Assembly (NCBI RefSeq): GCF_003666685.1 | Contig: NZ_RCIZ01000003.1 | Location: 372,001 to 436,000 of the forward strand | Length of the DNA: 64,000 nucleotides | Source: Mesorhizobium sp. YM1C-6-2 | GTDB taxonomy: Bacteria; Pseudomonadota; Alphaproteobacteria; Rhizobiales; Rhizobiaceae | Direction of reading: 5' to 3' | In this document: positions 25,319-33,762 of the stretch, one piece after another | Numbering within the stretch: the first letter of the stretch is position 1 | How the letters are laid out: each line of letters starts with the position of its first letter | Notes under the pieces: model-generated | The model's input: only the letters and a program-made list of their open reading frames with translations | Told to the model about the DNA's origin: nothing | Databases searched by the model: none | Translations under genes and position numbers: made by a program

Positions 25319-26952
25319 GCGGCCTCCTCCCGGTGCGCCCATTTGCGCAGGATTTGCGCGGTGCGTTCCTCATTGAGGTCGACCATGCGGGCGAGGCGGT
25401 CCTGCGGGGCCGGACGCAGCTTCTGACGCAGCTCGTCGAGCGGCGTCTGGCCTGGACGTCCGCTGGTGAGCGCGGCCTGTGCCTCAGCCGCGGCGTCCGG
25501 GCCGGGCAGCGAGCGCTGCACCTCGTCGAAGCTTGGGCCGGCGGCGATCGCCGGCGTGGCTGGCTTGCCGATGGCGGCGACCATCGGCCGGAGGCCGAAG
25601 AAGGCAACGAGGAAGACGACGACGATGAAGGCGGCGGCGTTGATCATCGTGCCGGCATGCCTGCCGACAGAGGCCATGATGCCGGGCGCCTCGATCGGCT
25701 CGCCGTCCAGGCCGTCGATGAATTCAACCGCAGAAACGTCGATCACGTCGCCGCGCGCTTCGCTGAGGCCGGTGGCCGACGAGACGAGCTTCTGGATCTC
25801 GGCGACACGCTCGGCGATCTTCTCGGGCGTAGCTTCTTCGCCGAGGATGGTGCTCAACCGCTCGCGGTTGACGACAACGGCGATCGACATCTTGGTCACC
25901 GTATAGCCGTTGCTGACGGTGGCGATGCGCTTCGAGTTCATCTCGTAGTTGGTAGTCTCCTCCTTGCGCTCGCTCTGCTCGGAGGATTGCGGGCCGTCGG
26001 TCGGCGTAAGGTCCGCCTCGGGCAGGTTCTGCTCGACGCTCGCCGGCGTGCCGGCCGCCTTCTGGCTGTTGTTCTCGTGGGCGCGGACGATCTGGACGGA
26101 ACGCTCCACGCGCGATTCCGGATCGAAGATCGTCTCTTCGGTCTGGCGGGTGTCGGTGTTGACCTCCGCCTTTACGCTGGCGCGGAAATTGTCCGGTCCG
26201 AGATAGGGCGCGAGGGCGCGGCGGATATTGTCCTCGATCTGGGTCTCGACGGTGCGCTCGACGCCGAGCGAACGGCTGACGCTGGTGTTGTTCGGATCGT
26301 CGCCGGCGGCAAGCAGCGTGCCGGAGGAATCGAGCACGGTGACATCCTCGGCGTCGAGGCCCGGCACCGCAGCGGCGACCAGGTAGCGGATCGACGAGGC
26401 GGCACGCGCGGCGTCCATCCCGGAAGAGCGGATGACGACGGAGGCGGACGGCTTCTCCGCGTCGCGGCGGAAATTGGCGCGCTCCGACATGACGATGTGG
26501 ACACGCGCGGCGCGGATGCCAGCGATCGACTGGATGGTGCGGGCGATCTCGCCCTCGAGCGCGCGCACGCGGGTGATCTGCTGCATGAAGGAGGTGAGGC
26601 CGAGCGAGCCGACATTGTCGAAGAGTTCGTAGCCGGCATTGGCGCTGGTCGGCAGGCCCTTCTCGGCAAGCAGCATGCGCGCCTGCGCGGTCTTGCCTGC
26701 CGGCACCATTACGGTGGTGCCGTCGGCGGCGACGTCGAAGCCGATGCCGCTCTCGCCGAGCACCAGGCCGATCTGGTTCACGTCGGATCGTTCGAGGCCG
26801 ACATAGAGCGTCTCGTAGGCCGGACGGTTGAGGTAGACGGAAGCGACGCCGATGACGATGAGCACCAGGGCGACGACGCCACCCATGAGGGCCAGTCGGC
26901 GGGGACCGAAATCGCGCAGGTTCTGGACGACGGCGTTCAACTGTTCGGGCAA
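25315..26952 (-). CDS. fliF: Flagellar MS-ring protein FliF
   Basis: FliF forms the MS ring in the inner membrane. The 545-residue protein has two transmembrane segments (residues 20-40, LMGGVVALVLIVIGVASV, and about 435-455, INAAAFIVVVFLVAFF) flanking a periplasmic part with YscJ/FliF motifs (YVGLERSDVNQIGLVLGESG, FDVAADG, MQQITRVRALEGEIARTIQS, ARVHIVMSERANF). The C-terminus (residues 500-545, RMVDLNEERTAQILRKW) is the FliG-binding tail. The start codon is TTG at 26952, preceded by GCAGGAT; no in-frame ATG precedes it. Confidence 0.96.
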   Translation of the reverse strand: MPEQLNAVVQNLRDFGPRRLALMGGVVALVLIVIGVASVYLNRPAYETLYVGLERSDVNQIGLVLGESGIGFDVAADGTTVMVPAGKTAQARMLLAEKGLPTSANAGYELFDNVGSLGLTSFMQQITRVRALEGEIARTIQSIAGIRAARVHIVMSERANFRRDAEKPSASVVIRSSGMDAARAASSIRYLVAAAVPGLDAEDVTVLDSSGTLLAAGDDPNNTSVSRSLGVERTVETQIEDNIRRALAPYLGPDNFRASVKAEVNTDTRQTEETIFDPESRVERSVQIVRAHENNSQKAAGTPASVEQNLPEADLTPTDGPQSSEQSERKEETTNYEMNSKRIATVSNGYTVTKMSIAVVVNRERLSTILGEEATPEKIAERVAEIQKLVSSATGLSEARGDVIDVSAVEFIDGLDGEPIEAPGIMASVGRHAGTMINAAAFIVVVFLVAFFGLRPMVAAIGKPATPAIAAGPSFDEVQRSLPGPDAAAEAQAALTSGRPGQTPLDELRQKLRPAPQDRLARMVDLNEERTAQILRKWAHREEAA

Positions 26953-27051
26953 CTATCCTGCTCCGCATCCTCTTTCGGGGCATCCGGCCGACCGAAACGC
27001 CGCACGATTCACGGGCCGATTCAGGGAGCTGATGCTTCGACCGGTCCAGGC

Positions 27052-27071
27052 TATGGTCCGAAGCTTGTGCG
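27052..27071 (-). promoter_or_regulatory. Near match of the flagellar element before fliF
   Basis: TATG-N8-CTTGTGCG, about 100 bp before the fliF start, matches TAGG-N8-CTTGCGCG at 10 of 12 fixed positions with the same spacing. It suggests that the fliF operon shares the regulator of flgB, flgE and the DUF1217 gene. The long distance to the TTG start leaves room for a leader of about 90 bases. Confidence 0.45.
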
Positions 27072-27149
27072 AGGATGAAACCGGACGCGATCCGGCCAAG
27101 AAAATGCGGTTATGCAATCGCCGAAAAGAGCAGTCCAAACAAAAGGCTA

Positions 27150-27188
27150 GGGCCTGGTCCGCTCCCTTGCGGGAAGCGGACCAGGCCC
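27150..27188 (-). terminator. Terminator after flagellin copy 1
   Basis: A perfect 14-bp stem, GGGCCTGGTCCGCT and its complement, with an 11-base loop lies 59 bp past the end of the flagellin gene. On the minus strand the stem is followed by CTAGCCTTTTGTTTGG, a T-rich tract. This is a strong rho-independent terminator for the gene at 27247-28242. Confidence 0.85.
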
Positions 27189-27246
27189 TTCTCAAGCTTA
27201 CCGGTGTGACGAATGGCCGGAGCTTAATTCAGTGCCGCTCCGGAGC

Positions 27247-28242
27247 CTAACGCTGGAAGAGGGAGAGGATCGACTGCGCGTTGCCGTTGGCGATCTGCAG
27301 CGACTGGATGCCAAGCTGCTGCTGCACCTGCAGGGCCTGCAGACGGGTCGATTCCTTGTTCATGTCGGCGTCGACGAGCTGGCCGACGCCGCGGTCGATC
27401 GAGTCCATCAGGCTGGTGGTGAATTCCTTCTGGAGGTCGATCTGCTTCTTGGCCGCGCCGAGCATGGTGGCTGCGTCGGCGATCTCGGCGAGCGTCTGGT
27501 CGGCGACGGCGATCATCTGGGTGATCTGGGCATCGGTGAAGCCGACGACGGTGAGCGTCGACACCGCATAGCCGTCAGTCGCAGCGATGGTGCCGGCGAC
27601 GCCGGCGGTCGCTGTGTCCTCACGCGCGCCGGAGGTGGCGAGCCGCAGGCCCTCGACGATGCCGCGCGTCTCGGCCGTGGTCGCAGCCGAATCGTAGAGC
27701 TTGATCGACTGCACGTTGATCTTGATCTTCGACAGCACGACGTTGCCGGCGGCGTCGCGGGTAAAGGAAGAGACGATCTCGGCGTCGGCATGGGTACCGG
27801 CAGCCGGGTTGCCGGCGGCGACGGTGGAAGCGACCGAGAGCCAGTTGGTGCCGGAGAAGCTCGCCGAATCAGCGAAGCTCTTCAGCTGCGCCTGGAGGGC
27901 GGCGATCTCCGACTGGATCTTGTCCTTGTTGTCGGCGCTGGCGCCGACAGAAGCGACCAGCTTGACCTTGATCTCGTCCACACGCTCCATGACCTTGTTC
28001 ATGGCGGTGTAGGCGGTGTCGACCTTGGATGCACCGAGGCCCAGCGCGTCCTGGACGACCGAGAGAGCCTTGTTGTCGGACCGCATCGTGGTGGCGATCG
28101 ACCAATAAGCGGCGTTGTCCTTCGCTTCGGAAACCCGATAGCCGGTGGAAATCCGGTTCTGCGTGGTCTCCAGCGCCTTGTTGGTCGCGCTGAGACTCTG
28201 AAGCGCCGTCATCGCCGAAGCGTTCGTCATGATGCTTGACAC
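27247..28242 (-). CDS. fla: Flagellin, copy 1
   Basis: This 331-residue flagellin lacks an extensive variable domain. The conserved D0/D1 ends are clear: NASAMTALQSLSATNKAL, ISTGYRVSEAKDNAAYWSIA at residues 30-49, and the C-terminus KESTRLQALQVQQQLGIQSL. Start is GTG at 28242, preceded by AAGGGG, whereas copies 2 and 3 use ATG. It is the most divergent of the three copies (for example SSIMTN instead of ASIMTN, QR at the end). It has its own leader and terminator, so it is likely transcribed alone. Confidence 0.97.
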   Translation of the reverse strand: MSSIMTNASAMTALQSLSATNKALETTQNRISTGYRVSEAKDNAAYWSIATTMRSDNKALSVVQDALGLGASKVDTAYTAMNKVMERVDEIKVKLVASVGASADNKDKIQSEIAALQAQLKSFADSASFSGTNWLSVASTVAAGNPAAGTHADAEIVSSFTRDAAGNVVLSKIKINVQSIKLYDSAATTAETRGIVEGLRLATSGAREDTATAGVAGTIAATDGYAVSTLTVVGFTDAQITQMIAVADQTLAEIADAATMLGAAKKQIDLQKEFTTSLMDSIDRGVGQLVDADMNKESTRLQALQVQQQLGIQSLQIANGNAQSILSLFQR

Positions 28243-28641
28243 GATTACTCACCCCTTCTTCGAAGCCCGCCCGGCCCGTGAGCCGGCTCAATCGCCTGAA
28301 GGTGGCATCCATGTCGGTCGCGGCCTCATGCCGCCGGTCCACCATGGTCAACCCGCCATAAGCGATGGTTAACCATGACTACATGCATATGGTTAACAGC
28401 GAATTAAGCGGATGAACGTGCCGTGGCGGCAGGGGAGACATGCGGAGCGGCGCAGCAGAGTGCGGGAAAGCGGCCTGCGACGCATGTGCGGCAGGGCCGA
28501 AACATAGGCTGCCTGATGCGAAAACGGGCCGCGCTTGGCGCGGCCCGTTCCGGCGAAATCCCCAGTTTCGCAGTTTAGCCTGAGACGGCTCTCCCCCCAA
28601 GCGTCGGCTTGCCCCCAAGCCGACGCCATTTCTGTCCGCGT
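28243..28641 (-). promoter_or_regulatory. Promoter and leader of flagellin copy 1, with copy-2 terminator
   Basis: These 399 bp carry no gene. Near the start codon lies a CCGGC/GCCGG hairpin (28271-28286). An ACCCGCCATA element at 28351-28360 is shared with the other two flagellin leaders, as are GGTTAAC sites, here twice (28367-28373 and 28391-28397; the first sits in the palindrome ATGGTTAACCAT). The left part, toward copy 2, holds that gene's terminator. The shared blocks mark the region as the flagellin-type promoter. No -35/-10 pair can be assigned with certainty. Confidence 0.55.
28523..28549 (-). terminator. Terminator after flagellin copy 2
   Basis: A 12-bp perfect stem AACGGGCCGCGC with loop TTG and its complement lies 93 bp beyond the end of the flagellin copy-2 gene. 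On the minus strand it is followed by TTTTCGC. It fits a rho-independent terminator. Confidence 0.75.
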
Positions 28642-29631
28642 TTAGCGGAAGAGCGAGAGGATCGACTGCGAGTTGCCGTTGGCGATCGACAGCGCCTGGA
28701 TGCCGAGCTGCTGCTGGACCTGCAGGGCCTGGAGACGGGTCGATTCCTTGTTCATGTCGGCATCGACGAGCTGGCCGACGCCGCGCTCGATGGAGTCCAT
28801 CAGGCTGGTGGTGAAGGTCTTCTGCAGGTCGATGCGGCTCTTGGCGGCGCCGAGATTGGTGGCGGCGTTGGTCATCTCTTTGAGCGCTGCCTCGACGACG
28901 GCGATCTGCTTGGTAATCTGCGCGTCCGAGAAGCCCTTAACAGACATGCTCGACACGGTGTAGGTGTCGCCAGCGGCGTCGGTGCCGGCGACAACAGTCG
29001 CGCCAGCGGCGATACGGGCGCCGGTGGTGCCGAGGCGATGCGCGTCGAGGATACCGTCCGTCAGGCCGGTCGCCGCCGAAGCGTTGTCGTACAGCTTGAT
29101 GTCCTGGACCTTGACGTCGATGGTGCCGAGCGAGACGCTGCCCGCGGCGTTACGGTTGAACGAGGCAACGATCTTGACGTCGTCGAAGGTGCCGGCAGCG
29201 GCGTGGCCGGAGGTCGTGTCGACCGACAGCCAGTTGGCACCAGAGAAGGTGGCGGCGTCGGCGTAGCTCTTCAGCTGGCCCTGGAGCGCCTTGATCTCGA
29301 CGTCGATCTTTTCCTTGTCGGCAGCGCTGGCGCCGTTGGCGGCGACGAGCTTGACCTTGATCTCGTTGACCGTGTCGATCGCCTTCTGCATGCCGGTGTA
29401 GGCGGTGTCGACCTTGGAGGCGCCGAGGCCGAGCGAATCCTGGACGGTGGAAAGAGCCTTGTGGTCCGAGCGCATCGTCGTGGCGATCGACCAGTAGGCG
29501 GCGTTATCGGATGCCTCAGCGACGCGATAGCCGGTGGAGATGCGCGACTGCGTGACAGCGAGCGACTTGTTGGTGGCGTTCAAAGTCTGGAGAGCCGTCA
29601 ACGCCGAAGCGTTGGTCATGATGCTGGCCAT
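28642..29631 (-). CDS. fla: Flagellin, copy 2
   Basis: This 329-residue flagellin is closely related to copy 3. It begins ASIMTNASALTALQTLNATN and keeps the D0/D1 helices (ISTGYRVAEASDNAAYWSIA) and the C-terminal KESTRLQALQVQQQLGIQAL then SLFR. The central region (about 150-240) is the variable part. The ATG at 29631 has AAGGTACGGG upstream. Its leader shares a hairpin with copy 3. It polymerises into the filament, where rhizobia usually mix several flagellins. Confidence 0.97.
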   Translation of the reverse strand: MASIMTNASALTALQTLNATNKSLAVTQSRISTGYRVAEASDNAAYWSIATTMRSDHKALSTVQDSLGLGASKVDTAYTGMQKAIDTVNEIKVKLVAANGASAADKEKIDVEIKALQGQLKSYADAATFSGANWLSVDTTSGHAAAGTFDDVKIVASFNRNAAGSVSLGTIDVKVQDIKLYDNASAATGLTDGILDAHRLGTTGARIAAGATVVAGTDAAGDTYTVSSMSVKGFSDAQITKQIAVVEAALKEMTNAATNLGAAKSRIDLQKTFTTSLMDSIERGVGQLVDADMNKESTRLQALQVQQQLGIQALSIANGNSQSILSLFR

Positions 29632-29790
29632 GATACCCGTACCTTTTACAAGATTTTTTTTGCATACCGGCCCGACCGGTATGACGGTGCGGCATCATGC
29701 CAATGATCGCGTCCCCCGAGATCAACCCGCCATATGTGGACACTATCGCAGGCAGTCCCTGCGAATTGGATAAGCAGTGTGGTTAACGGA
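29632..29790 (-). promoter_or_regulatory. Promoter and hairpin leader of flagellin copy 2
   Basis: The leader holds a perfect 8-bp inverted repeat CATACCGG/CCGGTATG with a five-base loop at 29663-29683, then a block from 29684 to 29734 that is nearly identical in copy 3, ending in ACCCGCCATA (29725-29734). GGTTAAC lies at 29781-29787. I infer transcription begins near the ACCCGCCATA block, so the hairpin would be in the 5' untranslated RNA. Confidence 0.6.
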
Positions 29791-29851
29791 TTATTTTTGC
29801 TGGTTTTTTGGAGTTGGCGCAGGTGAAAGGCGAGGAGGAACATTCAACGCA

Positions 29852-29879
29852 AAAGGGCCGCGCTGAAGCGCGGCCCTTT
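29852..29879 (-). terminator. Terminator after flagellin copy 3
   Basis: AAAGGGCCGCGCT (29852-29864) and AGCGCGGCCCTTT (29867-29879) form a 13-bp inverted repeat. The stem is GC-rich with an A/T-rich base, a standard terminator shape, 31 bp past the flagellin copy-3 stop on the minus strand. Confidence 0.8.
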
Positions 29880-29909
29880 CCAGTCTGGAAGTAAATGTCG
29901 AGCCGGCGA

Positions 29910-31001
29910 TCAGCCGCGGAAGAGCGAGAGGATCGACTGCGAGTTGCCGTTGGCGATCGACAGCGCCTGGATGCCGAGCTGCTGCTGGACCTGCAGGGCC
30001 TGGAGACGGGTCGATTCCTTGTTCATGTCGGCATCGACGAGCTGGCCGACGCCGCGCTCGATGGAGTCCATCAGGCTGGTGGTGAAGGTCTTCTGCAGAT
30101 CGATGCGGTTCTTGGCCGCGCCAAGGTTGGTGGCGGCGTTGGTCATGTCCTTCAGCGCGCCTTCCACCTTGGCGATCATGCTGGTGATGAAGCCGTCCGT
30201 CACGCCGCTCGCGGTGATGTCGAGGTTGTGGACGGAAATGCCGGCGATCGACGTCGCGGTGTTGTCAGCCGTTCCGGCGGCGGTCGCCGCAGCGGTATGC
30301 GCAGCGGTGTCGGTACCGCCACCAGCCACGGTCGTGGCGTAGGTGGTGTCGTAAGCCGCCTGGGCCGCCGTCGAGCTCCAGATCGAGGTCGTACGGTCGA
30401 GAATGCCGTCGTTCTTGACTGCGGCGGCAGCGCCATTGTCGAAAAGCTTGATGCCTTCGATCTTGACGTCGATCGTGCCGAGCGAGACCGAACCTGAAGC
30501 CGACCGGTTGAAGGAAGCGACGATCTTGATGTCCTGCTGGACCGCGTCGGCGGTGCCGGCGGCCGCGCCGGCCGCGGTCTTGTCGGAGGTGACCGAGAGG
30601 AAGTTGGCGCCGGAGAAGGTGGCGGCGTCGGCGTAGCTCTTCAGCTGGCCCTGCAGCGCCTTGATCTCGACCTGGATCTTGGCCTTGTCGGCCGCGCTGG
30701 CGCCGTTGGCGGCCACGAGCTTGACCTTGATGTCGTTGACGATGTCGATCGCCTTGTTCATGCCGGTATAGGCGGTGTCGACCTTGGAGGCGCCGAGGCC
30801 GAGTGAATCCTGGACGGTCGAGAGCGCCTTGTGGTCCGAACGCATGGTCGTTGCGATCGACCAGTAGGCGGCGTTGTCGGATGCCTCGGCGACGCGGTAG
30901 CCCGTCGAGATGCGCGCCTGCGTGACGGCAAGTGTCTTGTTGGTGGCGTTCAAAGTCTGGAGAGCCGTCAACGCCGAAGCGTTGGTCATGATGCTGGCCA
31001 T
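29910..31001 (-). CDS. fla: Flagellin, copy 3
   Basis: This 363-residue flagellin is the longest of the three; the extra length is in the variable domain (about residues 190-270), with Ala/Thr-rich sequence such as TAAQAAYDTTYATTV. The ends are nearly identical to copy 2, differing at few residues. C-terminal RG follows SLF. ATG at 31001. It shares the leader hairpin and the ACCCGCCATA block with copy 2. Three tandem, separately terminated copies fit the rhizobial pattern of complex filaments. Confidence 0.97.
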   Translation of the reverse strand: MASIMTNASALTALQTLNATNKTLAVTQARISTGYRVAEASDNAAYWSIATTMRSDHKALSTVQDSLGLGASKVDTAYTGMNKAIDIVNDIKVKLVAANGASAADKAKIQVEIKALQGQLKSYADAATFSGANFLSVTSDKTAAGAAAGTADAVQQDIKIVASFNRSASGSVSLGTIDVKIEGIKLFDNGAAAAVKNDGILDRTTSIWSSTAAQAAYDTTYATTVAGGGTDTAAHTAAATAAGTADNTATSIAGISVHNLDITASGVTDGFITSMIAKVEGALKDMTNAATNLGAAKNRIDLQKTFTTSLMDSIERGVGQLVDADMNKESTRLQALQVQQQLGIQALSIANGNSQSILSLFRG

Positions 31002-31160
31002 GGTACCCGTACCCTAAATTCTACAGGAAAATTGCATACCGGCCCAACCGGTATGACGGTACGGCATCATGCCAATGATCGCGTCCCCGGGATCACCCGC
31101 CATAGTCGCGCCGGACTATGGGGGCGGAAGCCTGCGAAAAGCATAACCGATATGGTTAAC
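31002..31160 (-). promoter_or_regulatory. Promoter and hairpin leader of flagellin copy 3
   Basis: CATACCGG/CCGGTATG recurs at 31035-31055 with a five-base loop (CCCAA), followed by the block to ACCCGCCATA (31095-31104) seen in copy 2 and a GGTTAAC at 31154-31160. The match to the copy-2 leader is nearly base for base over about 75 bp, showing duplication or selection. The likely trans-acting factor is FlbT, by analogy to Caulobacter. Confidence 0.6.
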
Positions 31161-31194
31161 GCTTTCTGATCGGCAAAAAATATCGGGATGGTCG

Positions 31195-31926
31195 CTAGCT
31201 GAACGAGCGGACCAGACTGCCGACGAGCAGGTTCCAGCCGTCGATCAGCACGAAGAACAATATCTTGAACGGCAGCGAGACGACGGTCGGCGGCAGCATC
31301 ATCATACCCATCGCCATGGTGATGGTGGCGACGATGAGGTCGATGACGAGAAACGGCAGGACGATGAGGAAGCCGATCTCGAAGCCGCGCCGGATCTCGG
31401 AGATCATGAAGGCGGGAACGAGCACGCGCAGGTCGACGGTTTCCCGTTCGACCGTGTCGCCGCGCTCGCGGGCAAGGTCGGCGAAGAGATTGAAATCCTC
31501 CTCGCGGACATTCCTGACCATGAAGGCGCGGAACGGATCGGAGATGCGCTGGAAGGCTTCGGTCTCGTCGATCTGGTTGTCCATCAGCGGACGCACGCCA
31601 TTGTTCCAGGCCTGATCGAAAGTCGGCGCCATGACGTAGAAGGTCATGAAGAGCGACAGGCTGATGATGACCAGGTTGGCGGGCGTGGTCTGCAGGCCGA
31701 TGCCGGCGCGCAGGATGGAGAAGGCGATGACGAAGCGGGTGAAGCTCGTCACCATGATCAGGAGGCCGGGCGCCACCGAGAGGATGGTGAGCAGGCCGAA
31801 CATCTGGATGATGCGGCCGATGGTGGCGCCGTCGGCCTGGCCGATGGCACCGAGGTCTAGCTGCTGTGCGGCGGCGGCCGAGGCGCCAGCCAGAAGCAGA
31901 AGGAGGGCGAGGCCGAGGCGCTTCAT
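31195..31926 (-). CDS. fliP: Flagellar export gate protein FliP
   Basis: FliP forms the core of the export gate. The 243-residue protein has a cleavable signal peptide (residues 1-20, RLGLALLLLLAGASAAAAQ) as usual for FliP, then transmembrane helices with family motifs TSFTRFVIAFSILRAGIGLQ, QTTPANLVIISLSLFMTFYV and AFMISEIRRGFEIGFLIVLP, and MGMMMLPPTVVSLPFKI near the end. It is the last gene of the flgB operon and overlaps fliL by four bases. Confidence 0.97.
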   Translation of the reverse strand: MKRLGLALLLLLAGASAAAAQQLDLGAIGQADGATIGRIIQMFGLLTILSVAPGLLIMVTSFTRFVIAFSILRAGIGLQTTPANLVIISLSLFMTFYVMAPTFDQAWNNGVRPLMDNQIDETEAFQRISDPFRAFMVRNVREEDFNLFADLARERGDTVERETVDLRVLVPAFMISEIRRGFEIGFLIVLPFLVIDLIVATITMAMGMMMLPPTVVSLPFKILFFVLIDGWNLLVGSLVRSFS

Positions 31927-32441
31927 TCGAACAGCAACGTCCTGATGAGAACCTGCTTCACGTGGCCGTCACTGCGGATGGCGGCGCGCTCCTCCAGACT
32001 CTGCTTGAGATGACGGAAGCCGCTTGCGCCTTCGATTTCGTGCATCTTCACGGTGCGGATATAGGCCAGGAGATCCTGCTGGATGACGCCGGGCAATTCC
32101 TCGCCCTGCGGCTTGTCGAGCACGATCGATACTTCCATACGCACCCAGACGTCGCTCGGAGAGGCGATGCTGGTGGTTATGGCGCCGAGCGGGACGACAG
32201 TTTCACTGGCTGGAGGGGCGTCGCCATGCCCGCCGCTCTTTGCTTCGTGGGCACCTGCCGGAGCATGCCCTGCTGCCTCAGCGCCCGACTTTCCTGGATT
32301 CATGAAGCCGCCGGACACCCAGCCCATGCCGGCGGCGGCAAGGGTCATGACGACCAGCGCGCCAAGCTGGACGACGAGCGAGGGGCCGCTCTTCGGCGCC
32401 AGCGCGGCGGCTGCCGCCGCATCTTTGGGCGCCGCCGCCAT
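31923..32441 (-). CDS. fliL: Flagellar basal body protein FliL
   Basis: FliL is a single-pass inner-membrane protein near the stator that supports torque. The 172-residue sequence has a cytosolic start, one transmembrane helix at about 23-42 (VVQLGALVVMTLAAAGMG), a Gly/His-rich linker and the periplasmic FliL domain (VWVRMEVSIVLDKPQ and EHVKQVLIRTLLFE-like end). I place the start at the ATG at 32441, which overlaps the flgH stop by one base (TAATG). Confidence 0.93.
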   Translation of the reverse strand: MAAAPKDAAAAAALAPKSGPSLVVQLGALVVMTLAAAGMGWVSGGFMNPGKSGAEAAGHAPAGAHEAKSGGHGDAPPASETVVPLGAITTSIASPSDVWVRMEVSIVLDKPQGEELPGVIQQDLLAYIRTVKMHEIEGASGFRHLKQSLEERAAIRSDGHVKQVLIRTLLFE

Positions 32442-33157
32442 TAGAAGGGCAGTACCTGGTCGAGGATCTGCTGGCCGTAAGGCGGCTGCTGGACCTCTGT
32501 CAGGCGACCGCGGCCGCCGTAAGAAATGCGCGCTTCGGCGATGCGCTCGTAGGAGATCGTGTTCTGGGGCCCGATGTCGGTCGGGCGCACGATGCCGCCG
32601 ATGGTGAGGACGCGAAGCTCCGCGTTGACGCGCACCTCCTGCGAGCCCTGGATGACGAGATTGCCGTTGCCCAGCACCTCGACGACCACCGCTGCGATGG
32701 AAAGCTCCAGGTCCTCGGAACGCTTGGTCTCGCCGTCGCCTGCCGATGCGGTCGCCGAGTTGATCTTGCCGTCGAGACTGCCGCCCGAGCCGACGCCGTC
32801 CCACTCATAGTCCAGAGCCGCGCCGAGCGAGCGGCTAGCGATGCGCTTGCGGTCGGACTCGTTCTTGAAGCGGGCGCGGTCGTTGATGTTGATCCTCACC
32901 GTCAGGAGGTCGCCGGGCGACAGAGCGCGCGGATCGGTGAAAAGCCTGCTCTGGCGGTCGTTCCAGAGCGAGAAGCGCTTCTGCGGTGGCGCGGGGTAAC
33001 CGGCATATTGGACGGGCGGCGGCGGGACGCCGTCCAGGCCGGCTCCAACGGGAGAGAGCGCCGGCTCGACGCCGACCTCGCGCAGGCTGTTGCCACAGCC
33101 GGCGAGAAGCAATGCGAGGACGACAAGGGTAGGGGTGGCGAACGGGGCGCGGATCAT
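32441..33157 (-). CDS. flgH: Flagellar L-ring lipoprotein FlgH
   Basis: FlgH makes the L ring in the outer membrane. The 238-residue protein has a lipoprotein signal with the lipobox LLLAGC (Cys21), then the FlgH domain: FSLWNDRQSRLFTDPRAL near 88, GDLLTVRININD near 108, RASRSLGAALDY-like region and NLVIQGSQEVRVN near 172. The ATG at 33157 overlaps the motE stop by ATGA. The gene lies between motE and fliL. Confidence 0.96.
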   Translation of the reverse strand: MIRAPFATPTLVVLALLLAGCGNSLREVGVEPALSPVGAGLDGVPPPPVQYAGYPAPPQKRFSLWNDRQSRLFTDPRALSPGDLLTVRININDRARFKNESDRKRIASRSLGAALDYEWDGVGSGGSLDGKINSATASAGDGETKRSEDLELSIAAVVVEVLGNGNLVIQGSQEVRVNAELRVLTIGGIVRPTDIGPQNTISYERIAEARISYGGRGRLTEVQQPPYGQQILDQVLPF

Positions 33158-33762
33158 GTCGGATCGTTTCTCCGCGACGCAGCAGCCATGACGCCGGTCA
33201 GCATCGCTGCCGCCTTGCGCTCCATCTCGTTGAGGATGACGCCTGCCTTGCGCGCCTCGAGCTTCATCAGGATGCCCGCAGCAAGCGCCGCATCCATCTC
33301 GGCCAGGCGCTCGGCCGCCGCATCGGGCCGCATGCCGGAATAGATCTTGACGACACCGTCTTCCGCCTTGGCAAGGAACTCCTCGCGGCGCTTCAGCCAT
33401 GCCTCGTATTCGGCGCGTTTCTCCTCGAGCAGCTTTATGTGTTTGTCGACTTCCTGCTGCAGCGCCTGCAACTCCTCGGTCTGGAGCGCGTAGCGGCGGT
33501 CGCGTGCGGCGTCGGCGATGTTGGAGCAGAAGCGCTCCACCTCGGTGCCGCTCTCCTGCGGAATGCGCACGGGTTTCACCGCGCCCGTCGAATCGGCGTC
33601 GGTGGCGACGGTTTCCTGTTCGAGCAGGCCGGGCTCATCGATGTGGTCAACGACCATGTCGGTGGCGCCGAGAATGCCGGCCGAGGCGAGCAAGGCAGCC
33701 GAGACGAGGAGGGCGGCTCGGCTGCCTTGCATGATACGGGAGAATTTCATCAGGGAACTCAT
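33154..33762 (-). CDS. motE: MotE, chaperone of MotC
   Basis: MotE is a rhizobial periplasmic protein that stabilises MotC by direct contact, shown in Sinorhizobium. The 202-residue protein has an N-terminal signal (about 1-32, RAALLVSAALLASAGILGAT), a long coiled coil around residues 90-150 (LQALQQEVDKHIKLLEEKRA) and a C-terminal helical MgtE-N-like domain (YSGMRPDAAAERLAEMDAAL then ILMKLEARKAGVILNEM). It overlaps flgI and flgH by four bases on either side. Confidence 0.93.
   Translation of the reverse strand: MSSLMKFSRIMQGSRAALLVSAALLASAGILGATDMVVDHIDEPGLLEQETVATDADSTGAVKPVRIPQESGTEVERFCSNIADAARDRRYALQTEELQALQQEVDKHIKLLEEKRAEYEAWLKRREEFLAKAEDGVVKIYSGMRPDAAAERLAEMDAALAAGILMKLEARKAGVILNEMERKAAAMLTGVMAAASRRNDPT

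Noticed and set aside
28365-28397. CtrA-type TTAA pairs in the flagellin copy 1 leader
   Set aside because: The two TTAA sequences are about 20 bases apart instead of seven, so they do not form a CtrA box.
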